From NCBI GenBank assembly GCA_016719105.1, contig JADKAQ010000001.1:310001-374000 (forward strand): a stretch of DNA of 64,000 nucleotides, in the 5' to 3' direction. The position numbers were made by a program, and so were the translations under genes. Each line of letters begins with the position of its first letter. Position 1 is the stretch's first letter. Below, piece after piece: positions 33,962 to 43,302 of the stretch. Source of the stretch: Gemmatimonadota bacterium (GTDB lineage Bacteria > Gemmatimonadota > Gemmatimonadetes > Gemmatimonadales > Gemmatimonadaceae). The notes under the pieces were generated by a model. That model saw only the letters and a list, made by a program, of their open reading frames with translations. It ran no database searches and had not been told where the DNA came from.

Positions 33962-36900
33962 TCAGGAGCGCGTCCCTAACGCCAGCCACCGGCTCCGCAG
34001 CGTCGTGAGCACGGTCGGGAAGTAGCCCATCTGCGAACGCTGGTCGGTGGTGGGCGGCTCCGAGACGCGCACCGTGTTGCCGTAGAGTGCGGCGATGCGC
34101 TGCACCAGTTCTGCCGCCGTCTCGGCCACGTCTCGCGCTTCCGCCAGGCGACGCTCGTCACGCGGCGAGGTCGCGTCGAGGCGTTGCACCTCGATGCGCG
34201 CCGAGTCGCTCAGCGCTGACGCCTCGCGATACAGGGCGGCGATGCGGTCGAGTGACGCCGTCCACTGCTGGCGCGCCAGCGGCGTGAGGCGCACGCGCAG
34301 GTCCTCGCGCACCTCGAAGCGCCGGGTCACCAGCGCCCCACCGAGGGAAAGGCGTGCCTCGTACATCCCCGGCGTCGCCCAGCGACCGGGAAGGCCGCCG
34401 CCGAAGCCCTCATCGTCATCGCCACCGCGCCCACGGCGCAACTCGGGGTGACGCAGGTTCCACACGGCGCGCACGACCCCTCCGTTGCTCCTGGCGGTCA
34501 GCGGCACGCGCGCGACTTCCGTTCCTGCGGCGGTGTGAATGGCGATCGTCGTCCCCGCGGGAACCCCGTCGCGAGCCCACACGTCGATGATCGCCCCCAC
34601 CGGCGGATTTTCCCCGCGGAAGACCATGTCGCCGGCGTGCGCCTTGGTGCTCGCCATGCGGTTCATCGAGGCCGGGGCGATCGAAAAGAGGTGCGCGGCC
34701 GACTGGCGCACGGCGGGGGTCATCTCCTGCAGGGCATGTACCTGGTCGATGATCCAGACGCCGCGGCCATGCGTGGCCAGCACGAGGTCGTTCTCGCGCG
34801 GCTGCACGACCAGGTCGTTGACCGGGACGGTCGGCATGCCGCCATCGAAGTACGACCAGTGCGCGCCGCCATCGAGCGTCACGTAGAGCCCGAACTCGGT
34901 GCCGAGGTAGAGCAGCTGCGGATTGCGCGTGTCCTCCACCACCACGTGGATGGCGCGCTCGGGCGGGAGGTCGCTCGCGATCGAGCGCCAGGTCGCGCCA
35001 TAGTCGGTCGACTTGAAGAGATAGTTGGTGTAGTCGTTCGCCTGGTGGCCGTCGAAGGCGGCGTAGACGGTCCCCGCCGCGAAACGCGATGCCGCGAGCG
35101 AGGCGACCCACGTTTGCTTCGGCACGCCGGGGAAGTGCGGCGTGAGGTCGATCCAGCTGCGTCCGCCATCACGCGACCGCTTCACGTTGCCGTCGTCGGT
35201 CCCGACGTACAGCAGGCCCGGCGTCCGGGGCGACTCGGCGAAGGCCGAGGTGGTCGGATAGTACGAGACGCCATCGTCGAGCGAGAGCGTGTGCTCTTCC
35301 GGTGGCTGCCCCATGATGCGGAGCGTGCGCCGGTCGACGCCGGTGGTCGGGTTTCCTAACGAGCGCCACGTGTCGCCACGGTTGTTGCTCGTCCAAAGCA
35401 ATGCCATGCCGGCAAAGACGGTGTTGGGGTCGTGCGAGGAGATCACGAAGGGAGAGTTCCACCCGGCGGGCGGGATCTTCTTTCCCACCTTGGGATCGGG
35501 GGCCCCCCAGTTGCCGAGCTTTGGTCCTTCGCCTTCCTTCACGGTCGGGCGCAGGTTCTTTGCCTCACGCGTCTGCACGTCGACGCGCGTGATGCCGAGA
35601 TACTGCGACGACGAGTAGACGGTGCGATTGTCGGTCGTGTCGATCACGTTGTGAAAGCCGTCGCCGCCACCCACGCGGTACCAGTCGTCGTTGAGGATCC
35701 CCTGCGTGGAGAAGGTCTGGCTCGGCCCGCACCAACTGCCGTTGTCCTGCAGGCCGCCGCAGACGAAGTACGGCGACGACGTGCTGGCCGAGACGTGGTA
35801 GAACTGCGACACCGGAAGCGAAGCCACGTACAACCACTTCTTCCCGCGGTCGTAGCTGATCCCCACACCACCGTCGTCTCCCTTGATGAGGTGGCGCGAG
35901 TCCTTCGGATCGACCCACACCACGCGGTCGTCACCGTGCAGCGTCTGCCTCGGCTCCACGAACGTCTTGCCGCTGTCGTCGCTCACAGAGTACTGCACCA
36001 TGTAGATGCGGCTCTGGTCGCTCGGGTCGACCCGGATCTGCGACGAGTAGGCGGGGCGGGGGTTCCAGTCGCTCATGCGGCGCCACGTCTCGCCCTTGTC
36101 CTCGGAGCGGAAGACGCCGCCCAGGCGCTTGCCGTAGGAGATGGAGGAGGTGTAGCGCTCCCCCTGCTCGAGCGAGATGTAGACAACGCGCGGATCCTTG
36201 CGATAGATCGAGATCCCGATGCGCCCGACCTGACCGTCCGGCAGCCCACTCGTCAGGCGGCGCCAGGTGCGCCCAGCATCGGTGCTCTTGTAGAGGCCGG
36301 CCCCGGGGCCACCGCCCACGAATCCGAAGGGTGCGCGGCGGCGCTGGTACAGCGCGGCGTAGACGATGTTCGGGTCCGACGGATCGATCGCGACGTCGAC
36401 CGCTCCGGTGTCTTCGTCCTTGGCGAGTACCAGCGACCAGGTCGCCCCGCCGTCGATGGACTTGTAGAGCCCGCGATCCGGGTTGGGCCCCCAGAGATGG
36501 CCGGGGACGGCAACATAGACGATGTCGGAGTTGGTCGGATCGATCGCGACGCGCGCGATGTGCCGGCTGTTGCGAAGCCCGACGTTGCGCCACGTGGCGC
36601 CGCCGTCGGTCGACTTGTAAAGGCCGTCGCCCCAGGACGAACTCTGGCGGTTGGTCGCCTCGCCAGTCCCCACCCACACGATGCGAGGATCGCGTTGATC
36701 GACGGCGAGGGCCCCCACCGAGTGCACGGCTTCGCGCTCGAAAACCGGCTTCCAGATGACGCCGTTGTCGGACGTCTTCCAGACCCCGCCGGTGGCGCTC
36801 CCGGCGTAGAACTCGTACGGGTTGGACTCGTTGACGGCAATGTCGACGATGCGCCCGCTCATGTTGGCAGGGCCGATCGAGCGGGCACGAAGCGCCGAAA

Positions 36901-36994
36901 ACTCCGGGGCGCCCTGCGCGCCTGCGGCCGGCGGAATCAAGGCGGCGAAGCAGGCGATGGCGACGCGGAGGGACGAGTGCGTATGACGGGGCAT
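33962..36994 (-). CDS. Exported BNR/VPS10-sortilin-like beta-propeller protein
   Basis: A 1010-residue protein with a signal peptide (MPRHTHSSLRVAIACFAALIPPAAGAQG) and many Asp-box repeats of the form SxDxGxTW (KSTDGGATWRNV, KSIDGGATWSLV, KSTDAGRTWRRL, RSEDKGETWRRM, TSNNRGDTWRSL, KSTDYGATWRSI, VTLDGGAHWSYF), i.e. a ten-bladed-type propeller as in sortilin/VPS10 and BNR glycosidase-like proteins. The conserved NSNPYEFYAG-type N-terminus and a C-terminal charged tail complete it. The function is not known; secreted propellers of this type are abundant in Gemmatimonadota and Acidobacteria. It is first in a minus-strand set with the ABC importer, only two bases upstream of it, so they are probably co-transcribed. 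Confidence 0.88.
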   Translation of the reverse strand: MPRHTHSSLRVAIACFAALIPPAAGAQGAPEFSALRARSIGPANMSGRIVDIAVNESNPYEFYAGSATGGVWKTSDNGVIWKPVFEREAVHSVGALAVDQRDPRIVWVGTGEATNRQSSSWGDGLYKSTDGGATWRNVGLRNSRHIARVAIDPTNSDIVYVAVPGHLWGPNPDRGLYKSIDGGATWSLVLAKDEDTGAVDVAIDPSDPNIVYAALYQRRRAPFGFVGGGPGAGLYKSTDAGRTWRRLTSGLPDGQVGRIGISIYRKDPRVVYISLEQGERYTSSISYGKRLGGVFRSEDKGETWRRMSDWNPRPAYSSQIRVDPSDQSRIYMVQYSVSDDSGKTFVEPRQTLHGDDRVVWVDPKDSRHLIKGDDGGVGISYDRGKKWLYVASLPVSQFYHVSASTSSPYFVCGGLQDNGSWCGPSQTFSTQGILNDDWYRVGGGDGFHNVIDTTDNRTVYSSSQYLGITRVDVQTREAKNLRPTVKEGEGPKLGNWGAPDPKVGKKIPPAGWNSPFVISSHDPNTVFAGMALLWTSNNRGDTWRSLGNPTTGVDRRTLRIMGQPPEEHTLSLDDGVSYYPTTSAFAESPRTPGLLYVGTDDGNVKRSRDGGRSWIDLTPHFPGVPKQTWVASLAASRFAAGTVYAAFDGHQANDYTNYLFKSTDYGATWRSIASDLPPERAIHVVVEDTRNPQLLYLGTEFGLYVTLDGGAHWSYFDGGMPTVPVNDLVVQPRENDLVLATHGRGVWIIDQVHALQEMTPAVRQSAAHLFSIAPASMNRMASTKAHAGDMVFRGENPPVGAIIDVWARDGVPAGTTIAIHTAAGTEVARVPLTARSNGGVVRAVWNLRHPELRRGRGGDDDEGFGGGLPGRWATPGMYEARLSLGGALVTRRFEVREDLRVRLTPLARQQWTASLDRIAALYREASALSDSARIEVQRLDATSPRDERRLAEARDVAETAAELVQRIAALYGNTVRVSEPPTTDQRSQMGYFPTVLTTLRSRWLALGTRS

Positions 36995-37124
36995 TGGAGA
37001 TGAGGTGAGCGACGCGCCAAGGCTATCGCCCGCGAAGCTTCGTGTCGACCGTCTCCTCTCGTGCGCGGTGGGGGCGCAGAACGCGTGGCGGCGGAGGATC
37101 GGGCTGGGACCTCGGGAGGGCGCT

Positions 37125-37180
37125 GGAACCAAAAAAAGTTCGTGTGTATATATCTCATAACAGAGACATTATCCCGAGGA
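37125..37180 (+). promoter_or_regulatory. AT-rich island, probable promoter region of yceI
   Basis: A run of A7 followed by GTATATATCTCATAACAG is by far the most AT-rich stretch seen in this high-GC window. It lies between the divergent propeller and YceI genes, 10-60 bases before the yceI ATG, and ends in GAGGA, the yceI ribosome site (37176-37180). A TATATA -10-like box with GGAACC 17 or more bases upstream is possible, but no consensus pair is certain. Confidence 0.45.
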
Positions 37181-37188
37181 ATGATCCC

Positions 37189-37779
37189 ATGAAGCGCTGG
37201 CTGCTCTCCGCCCTCTCCGTCCCCCTCGTGCTCGCCGCCGCCCCGGTCGCGCACGCTCAGACCACGAACTGGAAGATCGATCCGGTACACTCGGAGCTGA
37301 CCTTCCGCATCCGCCACTACGTGACGCGCGTCCGCGGGACGTTCGGCAAGTGGGACGGCGTCATCACCGCAGACGCGAGCTCGCTGAGCAAGGGCGCGGT
37401 GGCCGTCACGATCGACGCGAAGAGCATCGATACCAACAACGAGACGCGCGACAACCACCTGCGTTCGAACGACTTCTTCGCCACCGACTCGTTTCCGACG
37501 CTCTCGTTCAAGAGCTCGAAGGTCGAGGTGAAGGGAGAGTCGATCAAGGTCTACGGCGATCTCACGATTCGTGGCATCAGCAAGCCGGTCGTCCTCGAAG
37601 GCGCGTACAACGGCGTGACCAAGGACATGCAGGGGAAGGACCGCATCGGCTTCGACGCGTCGACGAAGATCAATCGCCTGGACTACAGGGTGACGTGGAA
37701 CCGCGCCCTCGAGGGGGGCGGCGCCATGCTCGGCGACGAGGTCGAGATCAACATCACCGTCGAGGCGGTCAAGCAGTAA
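37189..37779 (+). CDS. YceI family periplasmic lipocalin-like protein
   Basis: A 196-residue protein with signal peptide (MKRWLLSALSVPLVLAAAPVAHA) and the YceI lipid-binding beta-barrel: WKIDPVHSELTFRIRHY, VRGTFGKWDGVI, IDTNNETRDNHLRSNDFF, FPTLSFKSSKVE, KVYGDLTIRGISKPV and a C-terminal LGDEVEINITVEAVKQ. Family members bind isoprenoid lipids and are often induced by stress or base. ATG 37189 follows GAGGA by eight bases and the AT-rich island upstream is its likely promoter. It ends before a weak hairpin at 37803-37828. Confidence 0.93.
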   Translation: MKRWLLSALSVPLVLAAAPVAHAQTTNWKIDPVHSELTFRIRHYVTRVRGTFGKWDGVITADASSLSKGAVAVTIDAKSIDTNNETRDNHLRSNDFFATDSFPTLSFKSSKVEVKGESIKVYGDLTIRGISKPVVLEGAYNGVTKDMQGKDRIGFDASTKINRLDYRVTWNRALEGGGAMLGDEVEINITVEAVKQ

Positions 37780-37802
37780 CCGCTCGCTCGGGAGGGGAGA
37801 CG

Positions 37803-37828
37803 GGGCGTCCGGTCATGGCCGGGCGCCC
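37803..37828. terminator. Hairpin between convergent yceI and DJ-1/PfpI genes
   Basis: GGGCGTCCGG (37803-37812) pairs with CCGGGCGCCC (37819-37828) with one G-U wobble and a six-base loop. No T-tract on either side. Confidence 0.55.
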
Positions 37829-37867
37829 GCGTCCGCAGCCAATGCGGCGCCTGGCGTTCGTGCCTCG

Positions 37868-38500
37868 TTAGGTGCGGTGCCAGTCGCCCTCGTACTCCAT
37901 GTACCGCGCGGTCTCCAGCGCCAGGTCCTCGCCGAGCAGTCGCGCGACGACGTGCAGCGACATGTCGATCCCCGCGCTCACGCCCGACGAGAGGATCACG
38001 CGGCCGTTGTCGACGATGCGCGCCCCCTCGCGAATCGCCGTGTGCGGTGCCACCGCGCGAAGCTCGTTGAAGGCGAGGTGGTGCGTGGTCGCGGCGAGGC
38101 CGTCGAGCAGGCCGGCGCAGGCGAGCACCAACGCCCCGGTGCAGACGGACAGGAGGTACTCGCACGCCGCGCCCTGCGCCGCGACCCATTCCAGCATCAC
38201 CGGGTTCTTCATCTCTCGGCGTGTCCCGAATCCACCGGGGACGAGCAGAATGTCGGGGCGAGGGGCACTCGCGAAGGAGTGGAGCGGCGTGACCACCAGT
38301 CCATTGCGCGCCCGAATCGTCTGGCCGCGCTCCGACACGGTGAAGACGTCGAACGGATCGAGTTGCGATCGACGTCCGCACACCGAGAAGACCTCGAAGG
38401 GCCCGGCGAAGTCGAGCACCTCGACCTCGTCAAAGAGGACGACAGCGACGGTGCGGCGCGTGACAGCGGCGAGGCCGGCGTGAGGCGAATGGATGGTCAT
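37868..38500 (-). CDS. DJ-1/PfpI family protein (GATase1-like)
   Basis: A 210-residue class I glutamine-amidotransferase-like protein. The nucleophile elbow is LLSVCTGALVLA (cysteine at about residue 119), preceded by DILLVPGGFGTRREM and followed by ATTHHLAFNELRAV, as in the ThiJ/DJ-1/PfpI fold. No C-terminal AraC-type HTH follows, unlike GATase1-containing regulators, so it is probably an enzyme such as an isonitrile hydratase-like protein or a stress chaperone/deglycase; the exact activity cannot be told. It is divergent from the tryptophanase gene across 65 bases. Confidence 0.88.
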   Translation of the reverse strand: MTIHSPHAGLAAVTRRTVAVVLFDEVEVLDFAGPFEVFSVCGRRSQLDPFDVFTVSERGQTIRARNGLVVTPLHSFASAPRPDILLVPGGFGTRREMKNPVMLEWVAAQGAACEYLLSVCTGALVLACAGLLDGLAATTHHLAFNELRAVAPHTAIREGARIVDNGRVILSSGVSAGIDMSLHVVARLLGEDLALETARYMEYEGDWHRT

Positions 38501-38565
38501 CCCCTACAGGATATACGGGGGACTCCCTCACGCGCGAGTCATGCAGCTTCCTCAGCTTCCCGCGC

Positions 38566-39957
38566 ATGTTCTCCCACACGATCATCGAGCCCTTCCGTGT
38601 CCGCACTGTCGAGCCGATCCGGCAGACGACGCGTGCCGAACGCGAGTCCGCCCTGCATCAGGCGAGCTACAACGTCTTTCGCCTGGATGCGCGCGACGTC
38701 CTGATCGACCTGCTGACCGACTCGGGGACCGGCGCGATGTCGGCCAACCAGTGGGCGGCGATGATGCAGAGCGACGAGTCGTATGCCGGCGCCCGCTCGT
38801 TCCATCGCTTTCGCGACGCGGTGGCCAACATCACGCACCTCACGCACGTCCTGCCGACGCACCAGGGGCGCGCCGCCGAGCGCATCCTCTTCACGGCGAT
38901 GGTCCGCGCGGGCGATGTCGTCCCCAACAACACCCACTTCGACACGACGCGGGCGAACGTCGAGGACCGCGGCGGTATCGCCCTCGATCTCCCGTGTGCG
39001 GAGGGGCGCGATCCCGAGCTGCTGCATCCGTTCAAGGGGAACATGGATGTCGAGGCGCTGGAGCGCGCACTGCGAGAGCACGAGGGGCGAGTCCCGCTGG
39101 TGATGGTCACGGTGACCAACAACTCGGGCGGGGGACAGCCGGTGAGCATGGCCAACCTTCGCGCCGTGCACGAGGTCTGTCGTCGTCACGGCATCCCGTT
39201 CTTCCTCGACGCGTGTCGCTTTGCCGAGAACGCCTGGTTCATCAAGCTACGCGAACCGGGATACGCCGACAAAACGCCGTTCGAGATCGCCCGCGAGATG
39301 TTCTCGCTGGTCGATGGTTGCACGATGAGCGCGAAGAAGGACGGGCTGGCCAACATCGGCGGCTTCCTGGCGCTCAACGACGAATCGATCGCCAACCGCT
39401 GCCGCAACAACCTCATCCTCACTGAGGGGTTCCCGACGTACGGCGGCCTGGCCGGCTACGACCTCGAAGCGATCGCGGTCGGGCTCTCCGAAGTGCTGGA
39501 GCCCGACTACCTGCGCTACCGCATTCGATCGGTGGAGTACCTCGCCGAGAAGCTGCAGAAGGTCGATGTCCCCATCCTGGTCCCCCCGGGCGGGCACGCG
39601 CTCTATCTCGACGCCAAGCGCTTCCTGCCGCACGTGCCGCAGCTCGAGTATCCGGCGTGGACGCTCTCCTGTGCGCTCTACCTCGAAGGCGGAGTGCGCG
39701 CGGCGGAGATCGGGACGGTCATGTTCGGCCTGCAACCCGATGGCAGCGAGGTCCCCGCGCGCATGGAGTTGCTGCGCCTCGCCTTCCCGCGGCGCGTGTA
39801 CACGCAGTCCCACGTGGACTACCTGGCCGAGGTGATCGCGTACGTGCGGCAGCGCTCCCACCTGCTGCGCGGCATGCGCATCGTCGAGCAGCCGCCGGCG
39901 CTGCGTCACTTCACCGCGCGACTGGCCCCGCTCGCCCCCGGCTTCTACGCCAGTTAG
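38566..39957 (+). CDS. tnaA: PLP-dependent beta-eliminating lyase (tryptophanase/tyrosine phenol-lyase family)
   Basis: A 463-residue aminotransferase-fold lyase. The PLP lysine is Lys258 in TMSAKKDG. Conserved tryptophanase blocks include TDSGTGAMSANQWAAMMQSDESYAG, LPTHQGRAAERIL, PNNTHFDTTRANVE, VTVTNNSGGGQPVSM and the C-terminal RLAFPRRVYTQSHVDYL. It should cleave tryptophan or tyrosine to indole or phenol, pyruvate and ammonia. Tryptophanase is the better guess from the overall look, but the residues separating it from tyrosine phenol-lyase were not resolved. No TnaC-like leader was seen in the 65-base gap. Confidence 0.85.
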   Translation: MFSHTIIEPFRVRTVEPIRQTTRAERESALHQASYNVFRLDARDVLIDLLTDSGTGAMSANQWAAMMQSDESYAGARSFHRFRDAVANITHLTHVLPTHQGRAAERILFTAMVRAGDVVPNNTHFDTTRANVEDRGGIALDLPCAEGRDPELLHPFKGNMDVEALERALREHEGRVPLVMVTVTNNSGGGQPVSMANLRAVHEVCRRHGIPFFLDACRFAENAWFIKLREPGYADKTPFEIAREMFSLVDGCTMSAKKDGLANIGGFLALNDESIANRCRNNLILTEGFPTYGGLAGYDLEAIAVGLSEVLEPDYLRYRIRSVEYLAEKLQKVDVPILVPPGGHALYLDAKRFLPHVPQLEYPAWTLSCALYLEGGVRAAEIGTVMFGLQPDGSEVPARMELLRLAFPRRVYTQSHVDYLAEVIAYVRQRSHLLRGMRIVEQPPALRHFTARLAPLAPGFYAS

Positions 39958-39961
39958 GCGC

Positions 39962-39988
39962 GCCGGCGTGACACTCGGTCACGTCGGC
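39962..39988. terminator. Bidirectional hairpin between convergent tnaA and TlpA-like genes (11-bp stem)
   Basis: GCCGGCGTGAC (39962-39972) pairs with GTCACGTCGGC (39978-39988), one G-U wobble, five-base loop, four bases after the tnaA stop. Confidence 0.72.
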
Positions 39989-40011
39989 AACGCATGACGA
40001 CGCACGCGCCC

Positions 40012-40536
40012 TCAGTTGAGCGGCGCGCCTAACGCGTCGCCGAGTGCCTTGGTGAACGACGTGTCGGTGGCGCGCACCGTGCCAAGGTGCTTCCACCGCA
40101 GCACCCCCTCGCGGTCGATCAGGTACGACGCCGGGACGCCGAGCGCCATGTACAGCGTCTGGACGCGCTCGTCGGGGTCGAGCCAGATGGGGTAACGCAT
40201 GCCGAAGTCGGTCCGGAAATCGCGAATGGTGGCTTCCGATCCACTCGCGTCGACGCTGACGCCGATCACCTCCAGGCCGTTGGCAGCGTGCTGGTCGTAC
40301 AGGGACTGGAGGTAGGGAATCTCCTCGCGACAGGGGGCGCACCAGGTCGCCCAGACGTTGAGGAGGACGACCTTTCCCTTCTGGTCGGCGATGGACGCCG
40401 CTTTCCCCTCCAGGGTGGTCGCCGCGTACGGAGGAATCGGCTTCCCGATGGCGACTTCCGTGGGCGGCGCGTCGGAACGGGCGCAGGCGACCGCCGACCA
40501 GAGGACGACCGCCAGCGCGAAGCGACGACCCGTCAT
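40012..40536 (-). CDS. TlpA/ResA-like thiol-disulfide oxidoreductase (lipoprotein)
   Basis: A 174-residue thioredoxin-fold protein with a lipoprotein signal ending AVAC (Cys18) and active site WCAPC (Cys66/Cys69) in LLNVWATWCAPCREE, followed by VIGVSVD and a C-terminal PASYLIDREG. Such proteins reduce periplasmic disulfides, often for cytochrome c maturation or protection. Its ATG overlaps the stop of the sialidase-like gene by four bases, indicating co-translation. Confidence 0.92.
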   Translation of the reverse strand: MTGRRFALAVVLWSAVACARSDAPPTEVAIGKPIPPYAATTLEGKAASIADQKGKVVLLNVWATWCAPCREEIPYLQSLYDQHAANGLEVIGVSVDASGSEATIRDFRTDFGMRYPIWLDPDERVQTLYMALGVPASYLIDREGVLRWKHLGTVRATDTSFTKALGDALGAPLN

Positions 40537-41747
40537 GGCAGCGACTCCAGCCGGTAGCGCGCGAGTCGGACGCGCGCCGAGTCTCCCGGGACGGTCCATG
40601 CGGCGACGAGTTCGCCGCCGCGGCGCGTGATCCTGGGGAAGCCGCTCGCGCGGACCCCGGACGATCGCGCCAGCACCACGGGTGCTCCTGACGTTCCGTC
40701 GCGACGGACGCGACGCAGGCGTACCTCGGCGGTGGTGCTGTCGGTGCGCTCCAGCCACGACACCGCGGCCGTGCCGTCGTCGAGCATCTCCACGTCGACA
40801 CGCCCGGCCGGGTTGCCCGCGTCGATGCGTTGCGGCGGGGAGAACGAGGCTCCGGCATCGATGCTGTAGGCCACACGGACCCGCGCGGTGTCCTGCGCGC
40901 CGGTGAACCAGGCAATGACCACCGTGTCGCCTCGCGAGGCGAGGGCGGGGCCGTTGACGGGGCAGGCGTCGATCTGCCAGTGGTCGTCATGCACGACGGC
41001 CGGCGTAGTCCACGCCCCGTCGACCCGCCGCACGACGGAGATGTCGCGCACTTCATCCTCGGTTCGATCGCGATAGGCCACGACCGGGCCGCGCGTGGTG
41101 CGCGTCGCGGCCACCTGACAGCAGTCGCAGTTGCGCTGGTCGAGGAGCAGTTCACTGCCTAACGTACCGTCGGCCCCGATGCTCGTGGTCGCGACGTGCA
41201 TGGCGCGCATCGACGCGTCGTGGTGCGTCGTGCCGCGGCCATCGAGCCAGGCCGCCTCGATCCCGCCGTCGTCACCAGGCCAGATGGCGACGAAGCCGTG
41301 CTCCGCGGCGATCCCGTCACGATGCAGCACCTCGCCCGCACTCCAGGTGCGCCCGGAGTCAGCCGACCGGGTGATCATGACGTCGTAGCTGTACTTGCCG
41401 CCCGGGCGCCGCTGCAGCCAGTGCGCGAAGAGCATCCCCTTGCCCGACGCCACGACCGATGGAAAGTCGGCCCAGTTGACGAAGAAGTCGTTCCGCTCGG
41501 CGATGGTGCGCACGTCGCTCCAGGTCTCGCCCACGAGGCGCGCGTAGCGGAGCGCGTAGGTGGAATCGCCGCTCCGCTCGAGCCAGGAGAGGTGCACCGT
41601 GCCGCTGGCATCGGTGGAGAGGAACGGCTCGCCACTCCGCGTTGCGGCGGGGGAGGGGAGCTCCTGCAGCGGGTCGCCCGGCGGCAGTTCAATCACCTGC
41701 ACGCAACCCGCGAGGGCCACGCCGAGCACGAGGGGGAGGAGGCGCAT
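40533..41747 (-). CDS. Sialidase-like (BNR) lipoprotein
   Basis: A 404-residue envelope protein with lipobox LAGC (residues about 12-15) and a sialidase/BNR-type propeller: repeated RSADSGRTWSAGEVL, SIDAGASFSPPQRI and related Asp-box segments, plus a cysteine-rich insertion (QRNCDCCQVAA). The cluster CPVNGPAL and the paired cysteines suggest metal binding or disulfides. A catalytic sialidase Arg triad was not confirmed, so exosialidase activity is not claimed. Translationally coupled to the downstream TlpA-like gene, which could keep its cysteines in the right redox state (inference). Confidence 0.78.
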   Translation of the reverse strand: MRLLPLVLGVALAGCVQVIELPPGDPLQELPSPAATRSGEPFLSTDASGTVHLSWLERSGDSTYALRYARLVGETWSDVRTIAERNDFFVNWADFPSVVASGKGMLFAHWLQRRPGGKYSYDVMITRSADSGRTWSAGEVLHRDGIAAEHGFVAIWPGDDGGIEAAWLDGRGTTHHDASMRAMHVATTSIGADGTLGSELLLDQRNCDCCQVAATRTTRGPVVAYRDRTEDEVRDISVVRRVDGAWTTPAVVHDDHWQIDACPVNGPALASRGDTVVIAWFTGAQDTARVRVAYSIDAGASFSPPQRIDAGNPAGRVDVEMLDDGTAAVSWLERTDSTTAEVRLRRVRRDGTSGAPVVLARSSGVRASGFPRITRRGGELVAAWTVPGDSARVRLARYRLESLP

Positions 41748-41837
41748 CCCGGAATCTGTCCGGCGAGCGCGCGGGGCGTCAATCGCGCGCTCGACCGGAG
41801 GGGCGACCGATCGCCCCTGGCTCCAAGCGTCGCGCGC

Positions 41838-43193
41838 TCAGCGTCGCGCGGCCGCGTCGTGGCGATAGATCGTGCCGCCTTTCATGACGAAGCGCACTCG
41901 GCGCGTGGCGTCGATGTCCTTCGTCGGGTCGCCTTCCATCGCCACGAGATCGGCCCAGAGCCCCGGCTTCACGCTCCCCAGCCGGTCGTCCAGGCGGAGG
42001 ACCTTGGCGGTGACCGAGGTGGCCGCACGCATGGCCTCGAGCGGCGACATCCCGTAGTCGACCAGGAGTTGCAGCTCCCGGGCGTTCTCGCCATGCGTGA
42101 AGACGCCGACGTCGCTGCCGTTGCAGATCGTGACCCCGGAGGCGCGCGCGCGCGCGAAACTCTCGCGCTTGTTCTTGATGCGCGCCGGTTCTGGCTCCAC
42201 GCCCTTCTGCCAGCCGCCGTACTGCGAGGTGGCGTCGCCGGCGGCGAGCGTCGGGCAGAAGGCGACTCCCTTCTGTGCCATGAGGGTGAAGACCTCGGTC
42301 GTGCCGAAGTCGCCGTGCTCGATGTTGGCGACGCCGGCCATCGTCGCACGCCGCATGGCTTCGGCCGACGAGGCATGGGCGACGACGTGCCGACCGCTCG
42401 ACTCCGCAATCTCGACGGCAGCGCGGAGCTCCGACTCGGTGAAGGCCGGGCGCGTCTCTCCCGTCGGGCCCCAACGATAGTCGGCGTAGACCTTGATCCA
42501 GTCGGCGCCATGCTTGATCTGGTCGCGGACGACGCGCACGAGTTCGTCGGTGTTGCCCGCCTCTTCGGCCCCCTGGGGGATGTCGAGGTCGTTGGCGAAG
42601 GATCGCGGGCCGTAGCTCCCGCGGCCGACGATCGCCTTGGTCGTCACAAGCATGCGCGGCCCGGGAATGACGCCCTGATCGATCGCCATCTTCACGCCGA
42701 CGTCGGCGTACCCGGCCCCTTCGGTGCCGAGGTCACGGATGAGGGTGAAGCCGGCCATCAGCGTCTGTCGCACATGATTCGTCGCGCGAGCGACGCGAAG
42801 CGCGGTGGGATCGCGCAGGACCTGGTCGTCCCAGGTGGCCTCATTGTACGGATGCAGGAGGACGTGCGAGTGCGCCTCGATCATCCCGGGGGTGAGCGTC
42901 AGTCCGGGAAGGTCGACGACCTGCGTCCCCGCCGGTACGGTGACCGAACTCGCAGGCCCGACTGCCTCGACCTTGTCGTCGACGACGAGGACGACCACAC
43001 CGGGGCGCGGGGCATCGCTCACGCCGTCCCACACGCTCGCAGGGCGCAGCAACGTTGCCCGGGGCTTGGGGGCGACGGGCGCGCTCCCCTGTGCGCCAAG
43101 CGTGGGCGCGACAGCGGAGAGGGAGAGGGCGGCAAGGATCGCCGTCGCACGGGTGAAGGGCGTCCTGCCTAACGTGATGGAGGCGATGCGCAT
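41838..43193 (-). CDS. Exported amidohydrolase family protein (imidazolonepropionase/dipeptidase-like)
   Basis: A 451-residue zinc amidohydrolase with signal peptide (ends TLGAQG). The metal motif HSH is His108/His110 in [11 protein letters not shown], the bridging lysine lies in [10 protein letters not shown], then [14 protein letters not shown] and NGSDVGVF with the catalytic Asp. The pattern matches amidohydrolases that act on Xaa-Pro or cyclic imide substrates; specificity is uncertain. ATG 43193 is followed directly by the signal sequence, and upstream frame extension lacks one. Seven-base motif CGTTAGG appears in its N-terminal part as Leu-Gly. Confidence 0.88.
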   Translation of the reverse strand: MRIASITLGRTPFTRATAILAALSLSAVAPTLGAQGSAPVAPKPRATLLRPASVWDGVSDAPRPGVVVLVVDDKVEAVGPASSVTVPAGTQVVDLPGLTLTPGMIEAHSHVLLHPYNEATWDDQVLRDPTALRVARATNHVRQTLMAGFTLIRDLGTEGAGYADVGVKMAIDQGVIPGPRMLVTTKAIVGRGSYGPRSFANDLDIPQGAEEAGNTDELVRVVRDQIKHGADWIKVYADYRWGPTGETRPAFTESELRAAVEIAESSGRHVVAHASSAEAMRRATMAGVANIEHGDFGTTEVFTLMAQKGVAFCPTLAAGDATSQYGGWQKGVEPEPARIKNKRESFARARASGVTICNGSDVGVFTHGENARELQLLVDYGMSPLEAMRAATSVTAKVLRLDDRLGSVKPGLWADLVAMEGDPTKDIDATRRVRFVMKGGTIYRHDAAARR

Positions 43194-43302
43194 GGGGGCC
43201 GGGCGGGAGACGTGCCGAACGCTGCGGAGGGGCGGGAAGGTGCGCTGCAACACGCCGGGAATCCAGTCGCCGGGGCCCGACCGCTCCCCGCGCCCACGCG
43301 GG

